Shown one piece after another: positions 1 to 5,685 of a stretch of 10,124 nucleotides of DNA. How positions within the stretch are numbered: the first letter of the stretch is position 1; the number at the start of each line of letters is the position of its first letter. The DNA comes from Bifidobacteriaceae bacterium (lineage in GTDB: Bacteria; Actinomycetota; Actinomycetes; Actinomycetales; WQXJ01). The translations under genes were made by a program, and so were the position numbers. Where the stretch lies: NCBI GenBank assembly GCA_031265345.1, contig JAISCU010000215.1, positions 1 to 10,124 on the forward strand. The letters are read 5' to 3'. The notes below the pieces were generated by a model. It was not told where the DNA came from, did not search any database, and was given only the letters and a program-made list of their open reading frames with translations.

Positions 1-252
1 GGTCCAGGAGCATTGGGGCGTGGAAGTGCGTCTTCACTGGGTGAGGGACGTCACGTTCGACGAGGACCGCTCCCAGGTCCGGGCCGGGAACGGGCCGACC
101 GTGATGGCGGCACTCCGGACCATCGCGAACAGCGTGCTGCGCCTGGTCGGCTGGGACGACATCGCCCAGTCGGTCAGACACCTCTCCAGAGACTGCCATC
201 GGGTCGCGACCCTCCTACTCACCAGCTAGAACACGACTTTGACGAGGCCCTG
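1..252 (+). mobile_element. Right end of an ISAs1-family insertion sequence (cut by window edge)
   Basis: This is the 3' end of an insertion sequence whose transposase C-terminus is read from base 2. After the transposase stop (227-229) the sequence GACTTTGACGAGGCCCTG (235-252) is where the terminal inverted repeat of such an element would be expected. The left end is outside the window, so neither the inverted repeat nor a target duplication can be confirmed, and the right boundary is an estimate. The next gene starts only about 50 bases beyond this presumed end. Whether this is a whole element or a remnant cannot be decided here. Confidence 0.5.
2..229 (+). CDS. ISAs1-family transposase, C-terminal fragment (partial, 5' end outside window)
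   Basis: The open frame from base 2 gives 75 residues ending in TAG at 227-229. It contains the HWGVE...LHWVRDVTFDEDRSQVR block followed by ...AALRTIANSVLRLVG. Established knowledge: this is the conserved C-terminal region of ISAs1-family DDE transposases, where the glutamate of the HW.[IV]E motif completes the catalytic triad and the 'LHWVLDVTF.ED' stretch follows it. The upstream catalytic aspartates lie outside the window. The ATG at base 20 is internal and is not the true start. The fragment ends with the helical tail usual for the family, so its C-terminus looks intact. I am confident of the family, but not of whether the whole gene is functional. Confidence 0.85.
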   Translation, partial: VQEHWGVEVRLHWVRDVTFDEDRSQVRAGNGPTVMAALRTIANSVLRLVGWDDIAQSVRHLSRDCHRVATLLLTS

Positions 253-300
253 GCCCGTCCTGTTGGGTACGTTCGCGGGGAAACGGCGGTCGCCAAGAGA

Positions 301-1182
301 ATGACTTCGCTGAAGGCTAACCCTGTTTGCCGATCTCTTAGAATTATCGGTGCTGCAACGGCCCTCGCGCTAATCGGCTGTTCTTGCTCAAGAGATGATG
401 TGGCCAGTCTTGATGGGCTATCTGCGCCCGCGTCGGACGGCGCGAACGCCGCGCAGGCGGCACATGCCCTTCGCGACTGCCTGGCCGACGCTGGGCTGAA
501 TGCCGCCGTGGTCAATCGCGAAGATGGACAGAGCCAAGTTGCTATAAGCGATAACCACGACGGTGACGATGTCGTGTGGGTCGATTTCGCTGTTGGGGTG
601 ATCTCCATGCCAGCAGAAAAGCCCCAATGGTTGACGCAGACCGAACTTGATGCACTCCTAGATCCCGATGCAGCGAGCGCAGCGCTGTTTGTGGGCGGCG
701 TCGATCACACAGACGCCTATGTCGAGTGCCGGGACGATTCCGATTACAAAGTTCCCGAACGGGAGTCGGATCCGAGGCAGGAGGCCGCCAACAAACTAGG
801 CATGATCGAGGCAACTAATGAATGGATCGATTGTGCGCGCGAGAACGGGTTTCCCGAAATGGCGGACGTTGCCCCTCTCCGCATAGACGACTGGTCTAGT
901 TTGCCGACGGCGCTCTTGCCGACCGATATTGCGGAGTCAGAATTGCGTGCGCTTCTTGGGAATTGTCCTCCTTTCGATCTCGAAAGGCAACTCGAATGGG
1001 ACAAAGCGTCAGAGACCGACTCGAACATCCCTCCGTTGTTCTTCCCGAATATCGGCTTTGACGCGGACGGTCTCAACGGTGACACGTCCAAGTCTGCCGT
1101 TGGGGAAGATGTTGAGCGTCTGCGGGAATTGTTGACGCTCGTTGACGAGGCGCAAATGGCGTACTGGGACAGTGTAGATTGA
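301..1182 (+). CDS. Putative secreted lipoprotein of unknown function
   Basis: Translation gives 293 residues. I chose the ATG at 301 because a complete lipoprotein signal follows it: basic residues (K5, R11, R14), a hydrophobic stretch (residues 15-25) and a lipobox LIGC with the acylated cysteine at residue 27. The frame stays open back to base 13, but that extension is arginine-rich and overlaps the transposase tail, so I reject it. The ribosome binding site is poor (AAGAGA directly before the ATG). The mature part is acidic and has spaced cysteines in local contexts RDCLADAGL, YVECRDD, WIDCARENGF and LLGNCPPF, suggesting disulfides outside the membrane. The cysteine pattern recalls the lipoprotein at 6815-7501 without clear homology. 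Codon use is noticeably less GC-rich than in the right-hand operon, which hints at a different history. No domain is recognised and no function is assigned. Confidence 0.75.
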   Translation: MTSLKANPVCRSLRIIGAATALALIGCSCSRDDVASLDGLSAPASDGANAAQAAHALRDCLADAGLNAAVVNREDGQSQVAISDNHDGDDVVWVDFAVGVISMPAEKPQWLTQTELDALLDPDAASAALFVGGVDHTDAYVECRDDSDYKVPERESDPRQEAANKLGMIEATNEWIDCARENGFPEMADVAPLRIDDWSSLPTALLPTDIAESELRALLGNCPPFDLERQLEWDKASETDSNIPPLFFPNIGFDADGLNGDTSKSAVGEDVERLRELLTLVDEAQMAYWDSVD

Positions 1183-1190
1183 GCAACGGC

Positions 1191-1209
1191 TCGATGTGTC
1201 CCACATTGA
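1191..1209 (+). terminator. Possible terminator hairpin after the lipoprotein gene
   Basis: TCGATGTG (1191-1198) and CACATTGA (1202-1209) form an 8-bp stem with one G-U pair around a three-base TCC loop, starting 8 bases after the lipoprotein stop codon. There is no U-tract after it. Such tail-less hairpins are proposed as terminators in actinobacteria, but I cannot show function. A second, competing small hairpin (ATTGAGC 1178-1184 with GCTCGAT 1189-1195) overlaps the stop codon. Confidence 0.3.
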
Positions 1210-1771
1210 TCGAAGCGTGGCGGCCAGGTTCGCCAGCCAGCAGACATGTCCAAGTCTCGCATCCCCATGCACTGGCCCGGCGATTGGGGCACGGATGAGG
1301 CATGCGACGGGGCTCAAATCTGGGAAACCATCGTCGCTATTAGGGGCTAGCTTGCGCCTGCAGGGTCAAGAGCCCGTGCGGTATCACAGTGAAAGCGCCT
1401 ATCACGTGCCCCGGATTGCTGCAGCCCGTATGGGAGCGTGCGGCAGAATCGGGTCTGCCGGTGGCCGAGCCCAGCCCGCCCGCCAGTCCGGGCCAAGGGA
1501 CGAAGCCAGCCGTGAGCTAAAGCCGACGAGTCGCCATCGACAGCCCTGGCCGCCTGCCCCTTGCGGGTGACATCGGCACGGAGCGGCCCAGACCAATCGG
1601 ATACAGCCCACCGGAATACCCCTTGGCCCCTCATAGAAGGCCAGTAATCCGAACGCGCCCGGCTTCGCTGGATCGTGCGAGTTCTGTGCGGGTGCCGACC
1701 CAAAGCGGCACAGAGCTTATGACCAACTCGCCGCTCCGACCAGCCACCGACCCGATCCTCAGGGCCAATTC

Positions 1772-1853
1772 CGGAGGCTCGAACCCGGCCGCCTCGGCGA
1801 AGCCTCCGTCTGACAGTCCACTGGGCCAGCCGGTGTTATGACGGGCTGGGCCC
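1772..1853. repeat. Two adjacent hairpins (inverted repeats)
   Basis: Hairpin 1 is the perfect 8-bp inverted repeat CGGAGGCT (1772-1779) and AGCCTCCG (1801-1808), with a smaller GCCG/CGGC pair inside its loop. Hairpin 2 is an imperfect repeat, GGGCCAGCC (1823-1831) against GGCTGGGCCC (1844-1853), with one bulge. They are 14 bases apart and no gene lies over them. They could form a structured RNA or be a remnant of a mobile element end. No U-tract follows, so a simple terminator is not well supported. Confidence 0.45.
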
Positions 1854-1902
1854 GCGGCACAAACAACGGAGAGGTCTGCCTCCGCTTTGAGCACTATTTC
1901 TA

Positions 1903-1928
1903 GTAGGCTGTCGCCTCTAAATGTGCTG
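1903..1928 (+). repeat. Left terminal inverted repeat of the IS630 element
   Basis: It begins GTAGGCTGTCG, identical over 11 bases to the reverse complement of the right end, followed by a shared CTAAAT core. The target TA precedes it at 1901-1902. Confidence 0.85.
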
Positions 1929-2067
1929 ATATACGCGCTTCCCGGCCCGCGCCCGCCGGCGCGCCCCAAGAATCTCCGAGGCGGTTCCCCGCGGCCCGGC
2001 GTGTCGCACCTAAACAAACCGGTATATTTGGGATAATGGCTGGTAGGACCATAGAAAGGACCCGGCC

Positions 2068-3202
2068 ATGCCCAGACCCAGACAACACGCCGTCACCCTG
2101 ACCGCCAAAGACCGCCGCCTCCTGAAGAAGACCGTCTCAGCCGGGGCCCACCCCGCCCGGGAGATCGCCCGCGCCCAGATCCTGCTCGCCCTGGACGAGG
2201 CCCGAGGCCCCGCGCCACGCCGGCGGGACGTCGCCGAGAGGCTCGGCGTGTCCGAGGGGACCGTCCGCAAAGTCGCCAAGGAGTTCAACGACCGGGCCGG
2301 AGACGTCAAGGCCGTGATCCGCCGCAAGAAACGCGCCACGCCGCCCGTCCCCCCGAAGGTCACCGGCGACGTCGAGGCCAGGATCATCGCGCTGGCCTGC
2401 ACCGCGCCGCCCGAGGGCCGCTCCAGGTGGACGCTGCGCCTGCTGGAGAGGCGCGTGCTCCTCACAGAGGGGATACCGCCCCTGGACCACTCCACCATCG
2501 GGAGGGTCCTAAAAAAGGGGATCTGAAACCGCACCTGAAGGCCTGCTGGACCATCCCGCCGGGCCAGGACGCCCAGTTCGTCGCCGCGATGGAGGACGTC
2601 CTCGCCGTCTACGCGCGCCCCCTGGACCCGGCCCGGCCGATGGTCGTGATGGACGAGAAACCCCTCCAGCTCCTCGCCGACGCCCGGCCCGGGCGGCCCG
2701 CCGCGCCCGGGCGGCCCGCCCGGGAGGACTCCGAGTACGTCCGGCGCGGGACCTGCTCGATCTTCATGTGGGCGGAGCCCCTCAAAGGGTGGCGGCGGGC
2801 GCTGCCCACCCGCACCCGCGTCGACTGGGCCGGACAGGTCGAACGGCTCCTCACCGCCGACTACCCCGACGCGGAGAAGGTCGTCCTGGTGATGGACAAC
2901 CTGAACACCCATTCGGTCGCGTCCCTGTACAAGGCGTTCCCCCCGAGAAGGCGTTCGCGCTGGCCCAACGGCTCGAGATCCACCACACCCCGAAGCACGG
3001 GTCGTGGCTCAACATCGCCGAGATCGAGCTGTCGTGCATGACGAAGCAGTGCCTCGGCCGCCGCATCGACGACATCGACGCCCTCAACCGGGAGCTGACC
3101 GCCTGGCAGCGAGACGTCAACGCCGACGAACGCCAAGTCGACTGGCAGTTCACCACCGCCGACGCCCGCGTCAAACTACGGCACCTATACCCACAGATTT
3201 AG
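2068..3202 (+). pseudogene. IS630-family transposase, three frames (one likely programmed frameshift, one disabling)
   Basis: The ATG at 2068 has an AAAGGA ribosome binding site (about 2055-2060). Segment 1 (2068-2517, 150 residues) carries the N-terminal helix-turn-helix [18 protein letters not shown] (residues 53-70). Segment 2 (frame -1, from about 2517 to 2942) carries the first catalytic aspartate in [11 protein letters not shown] and the second in [10 protein letters not shown]. Segment 3 (again -1, to the TAG at 3200-3202) carries the catalytic glutamate in [18 protein letters not shown] and ends KLRHLYPQI-like. Joined, it is about 378 residues with the full DDE set, a normal layout for IS630-family transposases. 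The first junction lies on a slippery heptamer and is probably programmed. The second, in a run of six C at 2939-2944, would be restored by one extra C. This copy therefore looks inactive unless the base loss is a sequencing error. Confidence 0.88.
2500..2520 (+). promoter_or_regulatory. Candidate programmed -1 ribosomal frameshift site in the IS630 transposase
   Basis: In the upstream frame the codons read CTA AAA AAG GGG, so A_AAA_AAG occupies 2511-2517 with the phasing required for tandem -1 slippage. A Shine-Dalgarno-like GGGAGG (2500-2505) precedes it by five bases, as at known stimulated sites such as dnaX. Without a shift, translation stops at the TGA at 2524-2526. With it, the protein continues [15 protein letters not shown], the expected family sequence. 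No clear downstream stimulatory stem-loop was found by eye. Transcriptional slippage on the A6 run is an alternative mechanism. Confidence 0.65.
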
Positions 3203-3216
3203 GAACGACAGCCTAC
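3191..3216 (-). repeat. Right terminal inverted repeat of the IS630 element
   Basis: Its reverse complement begins GTAGGCTGTCG like the left end and shares the CTAAAT core. The transposase stop codon (3200-3202) lies inside it. The target TA follows at 3217-3218. Confidence 0.85.
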
Positions 3217-3256
3217 TAGCCTCACGTCGACGTCTGCCGTCCGGCGGCGGTTTCGC

Positions 3257-3300
3257 GCCCGTTTCCGCCCGTGTCCGGAAATGGCTTCAATTGGCCGCGC
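3257..3300 (+). repeat. Direct repeat copy 1 (about 44 bp)
   Basis: It starts GCCCGTTTCCGCCC and continues with TGTCCG and an AATTG core. A second, diverged copy starts at 3385. Both lie between the IS630 element and the immunity-like gene. The first 14 bases are identical in the two copies. Function is unknown. Confidence 0.5.
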
Positions 3301-3384
3301 GATCCAGCCGCTTGCGGACACCGCCGCCCGGTGCCGCCCCGTCAGCAGCCCGCAGTCGCACAGGCCACCGAGCCCACGGCATCG

Positions 3385-3428
3385 GCCCGTTTCCGCCCCT
3401 GTCCGCCAGTGACCTCCAAATTGCTGCG
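3385..3428 (+). repeat. Direct repeat copy 2 (about 44 bp)
   Basis: Same opening 14 bases, GCCCGTTTCCGCCC, as the copy at 3257, 128 bases away, with TGTCCG and AATTG at matching places and several substitutions between. It ends about 10 bases before the 3' end of the minus-strand immunity-like gene, so it could affect the end of that transcript, but no terminator-like hairpin is evident. Confidence 0.5.
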
Positions 3429-3437
3429 GTTCGCGCC

Positions 3438-3965
3438 CTACACTTCGAACAGGCCCCAGCATTTGTCGTTCCGGCGCGCTTGGTCCTCCAGCACGAGTTG
3501 GCGGATCTCGTCCGGCAGTTGAGCGCGCTGCCAGTCGCGCTCGGCCAAGCCCGCGGCCTGTCTCCCATCCGGAGACGCCGCCGCGCGAGCGGCCCGGATG
3601 CCATAAGCGGCCGCGCCGAGCTCGTGTTCGGCCACATGCGGGACGGCGGCGGCCTGCCCAGCCGCATGGGCTGCCTCCCTGGCCGGGCCACTCAGGTCAC
3701 GGGCGGCGGCGTTGGCGGCGAACGCGCCATTGCGCGATTCGCTCATCTTGGCCTCGCCCCGAGCCCAAGCCCGCGCCAGCTCGACAGCCTGCCTGGGCCG
3801 CGGATCGTCCGGCACGGCCTCTTCGAAGAAGTGGAGCACATGTTCGGCGCAGTCGGCCGCCCACAACGCCAGCAGATGATGGTCCGCGTCGGTCAGTGTG
3901 CCGCCACGCCGCGCCGTCACCAGTCGCGGGTCGCGCTCGTCGCCCAAGATCATTCGGCTGCTCAT
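3438..3965 (-). CDS. Putative immunity protein (Imm5-like family)
   Basis: Translation gives 175 residues. The start ATG (complement of 3963-3965) is preceded by GGAAGG at a spacing of six bases. The frame stays open far upstream, but that extension has no such signal and overlaps the divergent gene. The protein is alpha-helical and alanine-rich: LTDADHHLLALWAADCAEHVLHFFEE (about 24-49), DDPRPRQAVELARAWARGE (53-71), then an Ala-rich helix run containing HVAEHELGAAAYGIRAAR (110-127), and ERDWQRAQLPDEIRQLVLED (142-161). Established knowledge: this order (LALWAADCAEHVL, RP..A....RAW..GE, HV..H.LGAA.Y, W....LP..I..LVL) is that of the family annotated 'putative immunity protein', Imm5-like, presumed to neutralise a polymorphic toxin. 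No toxin gene adjoins it here, so the role is inferred from the family only. It converges with the IS630 transposase and diverges from the gene at 4318. Confidence 0.75.
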   Translation of the reverse strand: MSSRMILGDERDPRLVTARRGGTLTDADHHLLALWAADCAEHVLHFFEEAVPDDPRPRQAVELARAWARGEAKMSESRNGAFAANAAARDLSGPAREAAHAAGQAAAVPHVAEHELGAAAYGIRAARAAASPDGRQAAGLAERDWQRAQLPDEIRQLVLEDQARRNDKCWGLFEV

Positions 3966-4013
3966 CCGTGCCCTTCCAGTCCCAGGCACCCAGAACCGGG
4001 GCCGCCCAGCGCG

Positions 4014-4043
4014 AGCATACTCGCTGTCACGGAGCCCGAGAAA
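4014..4043 (-). promoter_or_regulatory. Possible promoter of the immunity-like gene
   Basis: On the minus strand TATGCT (complement of 4014-4019) fits an actinobacterial TANNNT -10 box. TTTCTC (complement of 4038-4043) lies 18 bases upstream as a weak -35. Transcription would start near 4007, about 40 bases before the start codon at 3965. Support is by position and the -10 match only. Confidence 0.3.
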
Positions 4044-4059
4044 CGCCATGACCTCACAC

Positions 4060-4076
4060 CTTGCACGATGCCGCGC
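4060..4076 (+). repeat. 17-bp dispersed repeat, copy 1
   Basis: CTTGCACGATGCCGCGC is identical to 6221-6237 and in the same orientation. The two copies flank the DUF3592-like gene and its downstream repeat array. A similar C-rich tract follows each copy. It could be the core of a longer decayed repeat. Confidence 0.5.
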
Positions 4077-4137
4077 CGCAGCTCCCAGCGCCTCCCCGCC
4101 GCCGATGCGAAGACCGCCCGGCATGTGAACTGCGACC

Positions 4138-4220
4138 TTGACGCCTTCGTGTCGGGGCCGGCCGCTCCCTGACCGCCGAAGGTCGCATTTCAGCCCCGGC
4201 GCGGGCCCGAACCCGCCGCC
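4138..4220 (+). repeat. Diverged single copy of the 104-bp repeat unit
   Basis: It aligns by eye with the tandem units at 5685-6112: ACGC-TTCGTG near its start, AAGG-CGCA-TTCA in the middle (4179-4192 region) and an identical 15-mer CCCGAACCCGCCGCC at its end (4206-4220, against 5785-5799). It differs by several substitutions and an insertion of about nine bases before the last block. It has the same orientation as the array. Confidence 0.4.
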
Positions 4221-4303
4221 TGGAGGGTTCCGGCTGATCGAGCGGGGCTTTGCCAGGGCCTTGGCCACGACCTCCGGGGCCGCCGTCCTGAGCGGGGTCC
4301 GGG

Positions 4304-4317
4304 TATAGGGTTCTGGC
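4304..4317 (+). promoter_or_regulatory. Candidate leaderless promoter (-10 box) of the DUF3592-like gene
   Basis: TATAGGGT (4304-4311) contains a TANNNT -10 box ending six bases before the ATG at 4318, so transcription would begin at or next to the start codon. No ribosome binding site is seen in front of the ATG. Leaderless genes with this arrangement are common in actinobacteria. No good -35 box is visible. Confidence 0.4.
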
Positions 4318-5607
4318 ATGGCCGCGTTCACCCCGGCGCCGGGACAGCCGGGTCCCCCTAAGTCCCGGCCCAAGACCTTCATCCGCGTGGTTGGGACGAT
4401 CGTGTCGATCCTCGCCATTGCGATGGGCCTGTTTTGGATCGTCATCGGAGCGATCACCGCCATGGCGCCGGGCGGCCCGAACGAGAAGCTGACCGAACGG
4501 GTCGAGGCGATGGTGACGAGAGTGGTGCCCTCCGCCGACGAATTCGATGCCTGTTCGCTCAACTACCGGTTCATGGCCGACGAGAAGAGCTACACCGGCT
4601 CATCCGGCCACAGCTCCGGCACCTATTGCCGTTATGCCGAAGGCGACACGATCGAAGTTGTCTACGATCCCGACCGGCCGGTCGACAACGCGCTCACCAA
4701 CAAGGGCGACGCCAGTGCCGGGATCATCGGCGGCGTGGTGGTAACGATCATGGGAGTGATTCCCCTGATAATCGGGGCCGTGGGCCTGTTGCTGATCCGC
4801 TGGTGGATACGCCGCGATCGCGCCAAGCCATACCCACCGCCAATCACGCAACCCGTTGCTCCCCTCGGCGCGCAGTCCTTCCCGCCGCCCGTACCGATAT
4901 CCGGCCCACAACCCATCGCGCCATTCAATCCGCAGCCGATCACCCCGCCGTTCCAGCCGATGGAACCCCAACCGTTTCAGAACTTCACAGTCAATGGCGC
5001 GCCAATCGTCGGCCCAGGCGCCGCCGGGAGCCCCATTCAGGGAAGCCAGCTTCAGGGAGGTCGGCGCAGCAACACTCCGGCCAGCATCGGATCGGCCATC
5101 TTCATGATTCTGTTCGGACTGGGATTCATGGCTGGAGGGCTCTTCTTCATACAAATGATGAAGCCGGGCGAGAATCAGACAGCTGAGGCCGAGGGCTACG
5201 TAACGGCACTGAATCGCCACCGTAGCACCGACACTGACGGCGGCACCAGCACGTCCTGTTCGATTGATTACGCCTTCGAAGTCGCGGGCGAGACCTATGA
5301 GGGCAGCTCGTCCGTCGGCTCCAGCAGCTATTGCTCCTACGGTCGAGGGAAGCGAATCGACATCAGGTACGATCCGGCCGATCCTTGGGACAGCTCCTAC
5401 CTCGACAAATCGGTCAGCGGCGCAATCTTCCTTTGGGGGTTCGTGGCCGTCGGCGCGGTGATCTCCGGGTTCGGGGTGCGGGGCGGCGTCAAGGCCATCA
5501 GGGGGCGGCGCTCCGGCCCCGACCCCGCCCCGACCACCTACGACCTGAACCAGCCGCCAACGCAGCCGCCGTCCTGGTACCGCCCCCCGCAGGACCCGTG
5601 GACCTAG
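4318..5607 (+). CDS. Four-TM membrane protein with two DUF3592-like halves and a proline-rich linker
   Basis: Translation gives 429 residues. Hydrophobic segments lie at about 21-50, 134-163, 257-280 and 366-388. Between TM1 and TM2, and again between TM3 and TM4, there is a similar beta-rich domain: C79SLNYRF...Y.GSS...YC104...GD.IEVVYDPDRP and C314SIDYAF...Y.GSS...YC339...GKRIDIRYDPADP. Both cysteine pairs are exactly 25 residues apart and both domains end in the V.YDP.P motif typical of DUF3592. The gene is thus an internal duplication. A Pro/Gln-rich linker (170-225) joins the halves and a second Pro-rich tail ends the protein (398-429). The cysteine domains are probably outside the membrane, with possible disulfides, and the Pro-rich parts inside. 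The start ATG has no ribosome binding site but a -10-like box just upstream. It stands alone, divergent from the immunity-like gene and convergent with the exporter operon. Molecular function of DUF3592 proteins is unknown. Confidence 0.8.
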   Translation: MAAFTPAPGQPGPPKSRPKTFIRVVGTIVSILAIAMGLFWIVIGAITAMAPGGPNEKLTERVEAMVTRVVPSADEFDACSLNYRFMADEKSYTGSSGHSSGTYCRYAEGDTIEVVYDPDRPVDNALTNKGDASAGIIGGVVVTIMGVIPLIIGAVGLLLIRWWIRRDRAKPYPPPITQPVAPLGAQSFPPPVPISGPQPIAPFNPQPITPPFQPMEPQPFQNFTVNGAPIVGPGAAGSPIQGSQLQGGRRSNTPASIGSAIFMILFGLGFMAGGLFFIQMMKPGENQTAEAEGYVTALNRHRSTDTDGGTSTSCSIDYAFEVAGETYEGSSSVGSSSYCSYGRGKRIDIRYDPADPWDSSYLDKSVSGAIFLWGFVAVGAVISGFGVRGGVKAIRGRRSGPDPAPTTYDLNQPPTQPPSWYRPPQDPWT

Positions 5608-5642
5608 CCCTCACGCCGCCACCACCAGAACAGCTGCCCGGC

Positions 5643-5685
5643 CTGCTTCGCGGCTCCGTGATGGGGGAAGTCGCCTCGACTTTCG
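5643..5685 (+). repeat. Left flanking direct repeat of the tandem array
   Basis: It starts CTGCTTCGCGGCTCCGTGAT and ends GACTTTCG just before the array. It matches 6116-6154 at most positions, with a four-base gap. Confidence 0.5.

Larger units (their letters stand above)
1183..1900. other. 718-base stretch with no convincing gene
   Basis: Open frames exist on both strands, as expected at this GC content, but none has a ribosome binding site, a recognisable domain or a natural-looking composition. The stretch holds the terminator-like hairpin at its left end and two neighbouring hairpins at 1772-1853. The IS630 element then begins at 1903. The area around 1776-1786 contains a TTCGA-type T-arm look-alike on the minus strand, but no tRNA cloverleaf can be folded around it. 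It may be decayed coding sequence or an intergenic region enlarged by insertions. Confidence 0.5.
1903..3216 (+). mobile_element. IS630-family insertion sequence, complete, with TA target duplication
   Basis: The element is 1314 bases long. The ends match as imperfect inverted repeats: 1903-1928 and the reverse complement of 3191-3216 agree at 20 of 26 positions, with the outer 11 (GTAGGCTGTCG) identical. TA lies directly outside both ends (1901-1902 and 3217-3218). Joining the flanks gives CTAG as the empty site. Established knowledge: IS630-family elements insert at TA and duplicate it, and IS630 itself prefers CTAG. The only cargo is the transposase. Its stop codon lies inside the right inverted repeat. 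A 165-base leader separates the left end from the start codon. Confidence 0.9.
3966..4317. other. Divergent intergenic region (352 bases) with repeats and promoters
   Basis: It lies between the immunity-like gene (minus) and the DUF3592-like gene (plus), so it should hold two promoters. It also contains a 17-mer (4060-4076) repeated at 6221-6237, a 9-bp inverted repeat TGCGACCTT (4131-4139) with AAGGTCGCA (4179-4187), a diverged single copy of the 104-bp tandem unit (about 4138-4220), and a small hairpin GAACCC (4209-4214) with GGGTTC (4225-4230). No gene is supported within it. Confidence 0.55.

Noticed and set aside
13..300. N-terminal extension of the lipoprotein frame
   Set aside because: It overlaps the transposase tail in another frame, is arginine- and proline-rich, and lies before a complete lipoprotein signal that starts at 301.
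1347..1703. Minus-strand open frame of 118 codons
   Set aside because: No ribosome binding site, domain or natural composition. Such frames are expected by chance at this GC content.
1740..1832. tRNA-like TTCGA T-arm string on the minus strand
   Set aside because: The supposed T-stem has a mismatch, no acceptor stem partner is found at the right distance, and the possible anticodon loop CTGTCAG has no stem. No cloverleaf can be built.
3291..4172. Long plus-strand open frame opposite the immunity-like gene
   Set aside because: It is antisense to a gene with family motifs and a good ribosome binding site. Its own translation is low-complexity and shows no domain.
3966..4562. N-terminal extension of the immunity-like protein on the minus strand
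   Set aside because: It runs antisense into the DUF3592-like gene and has no start signal. The GGAAGG in front of 3965 fits the family's usual length.
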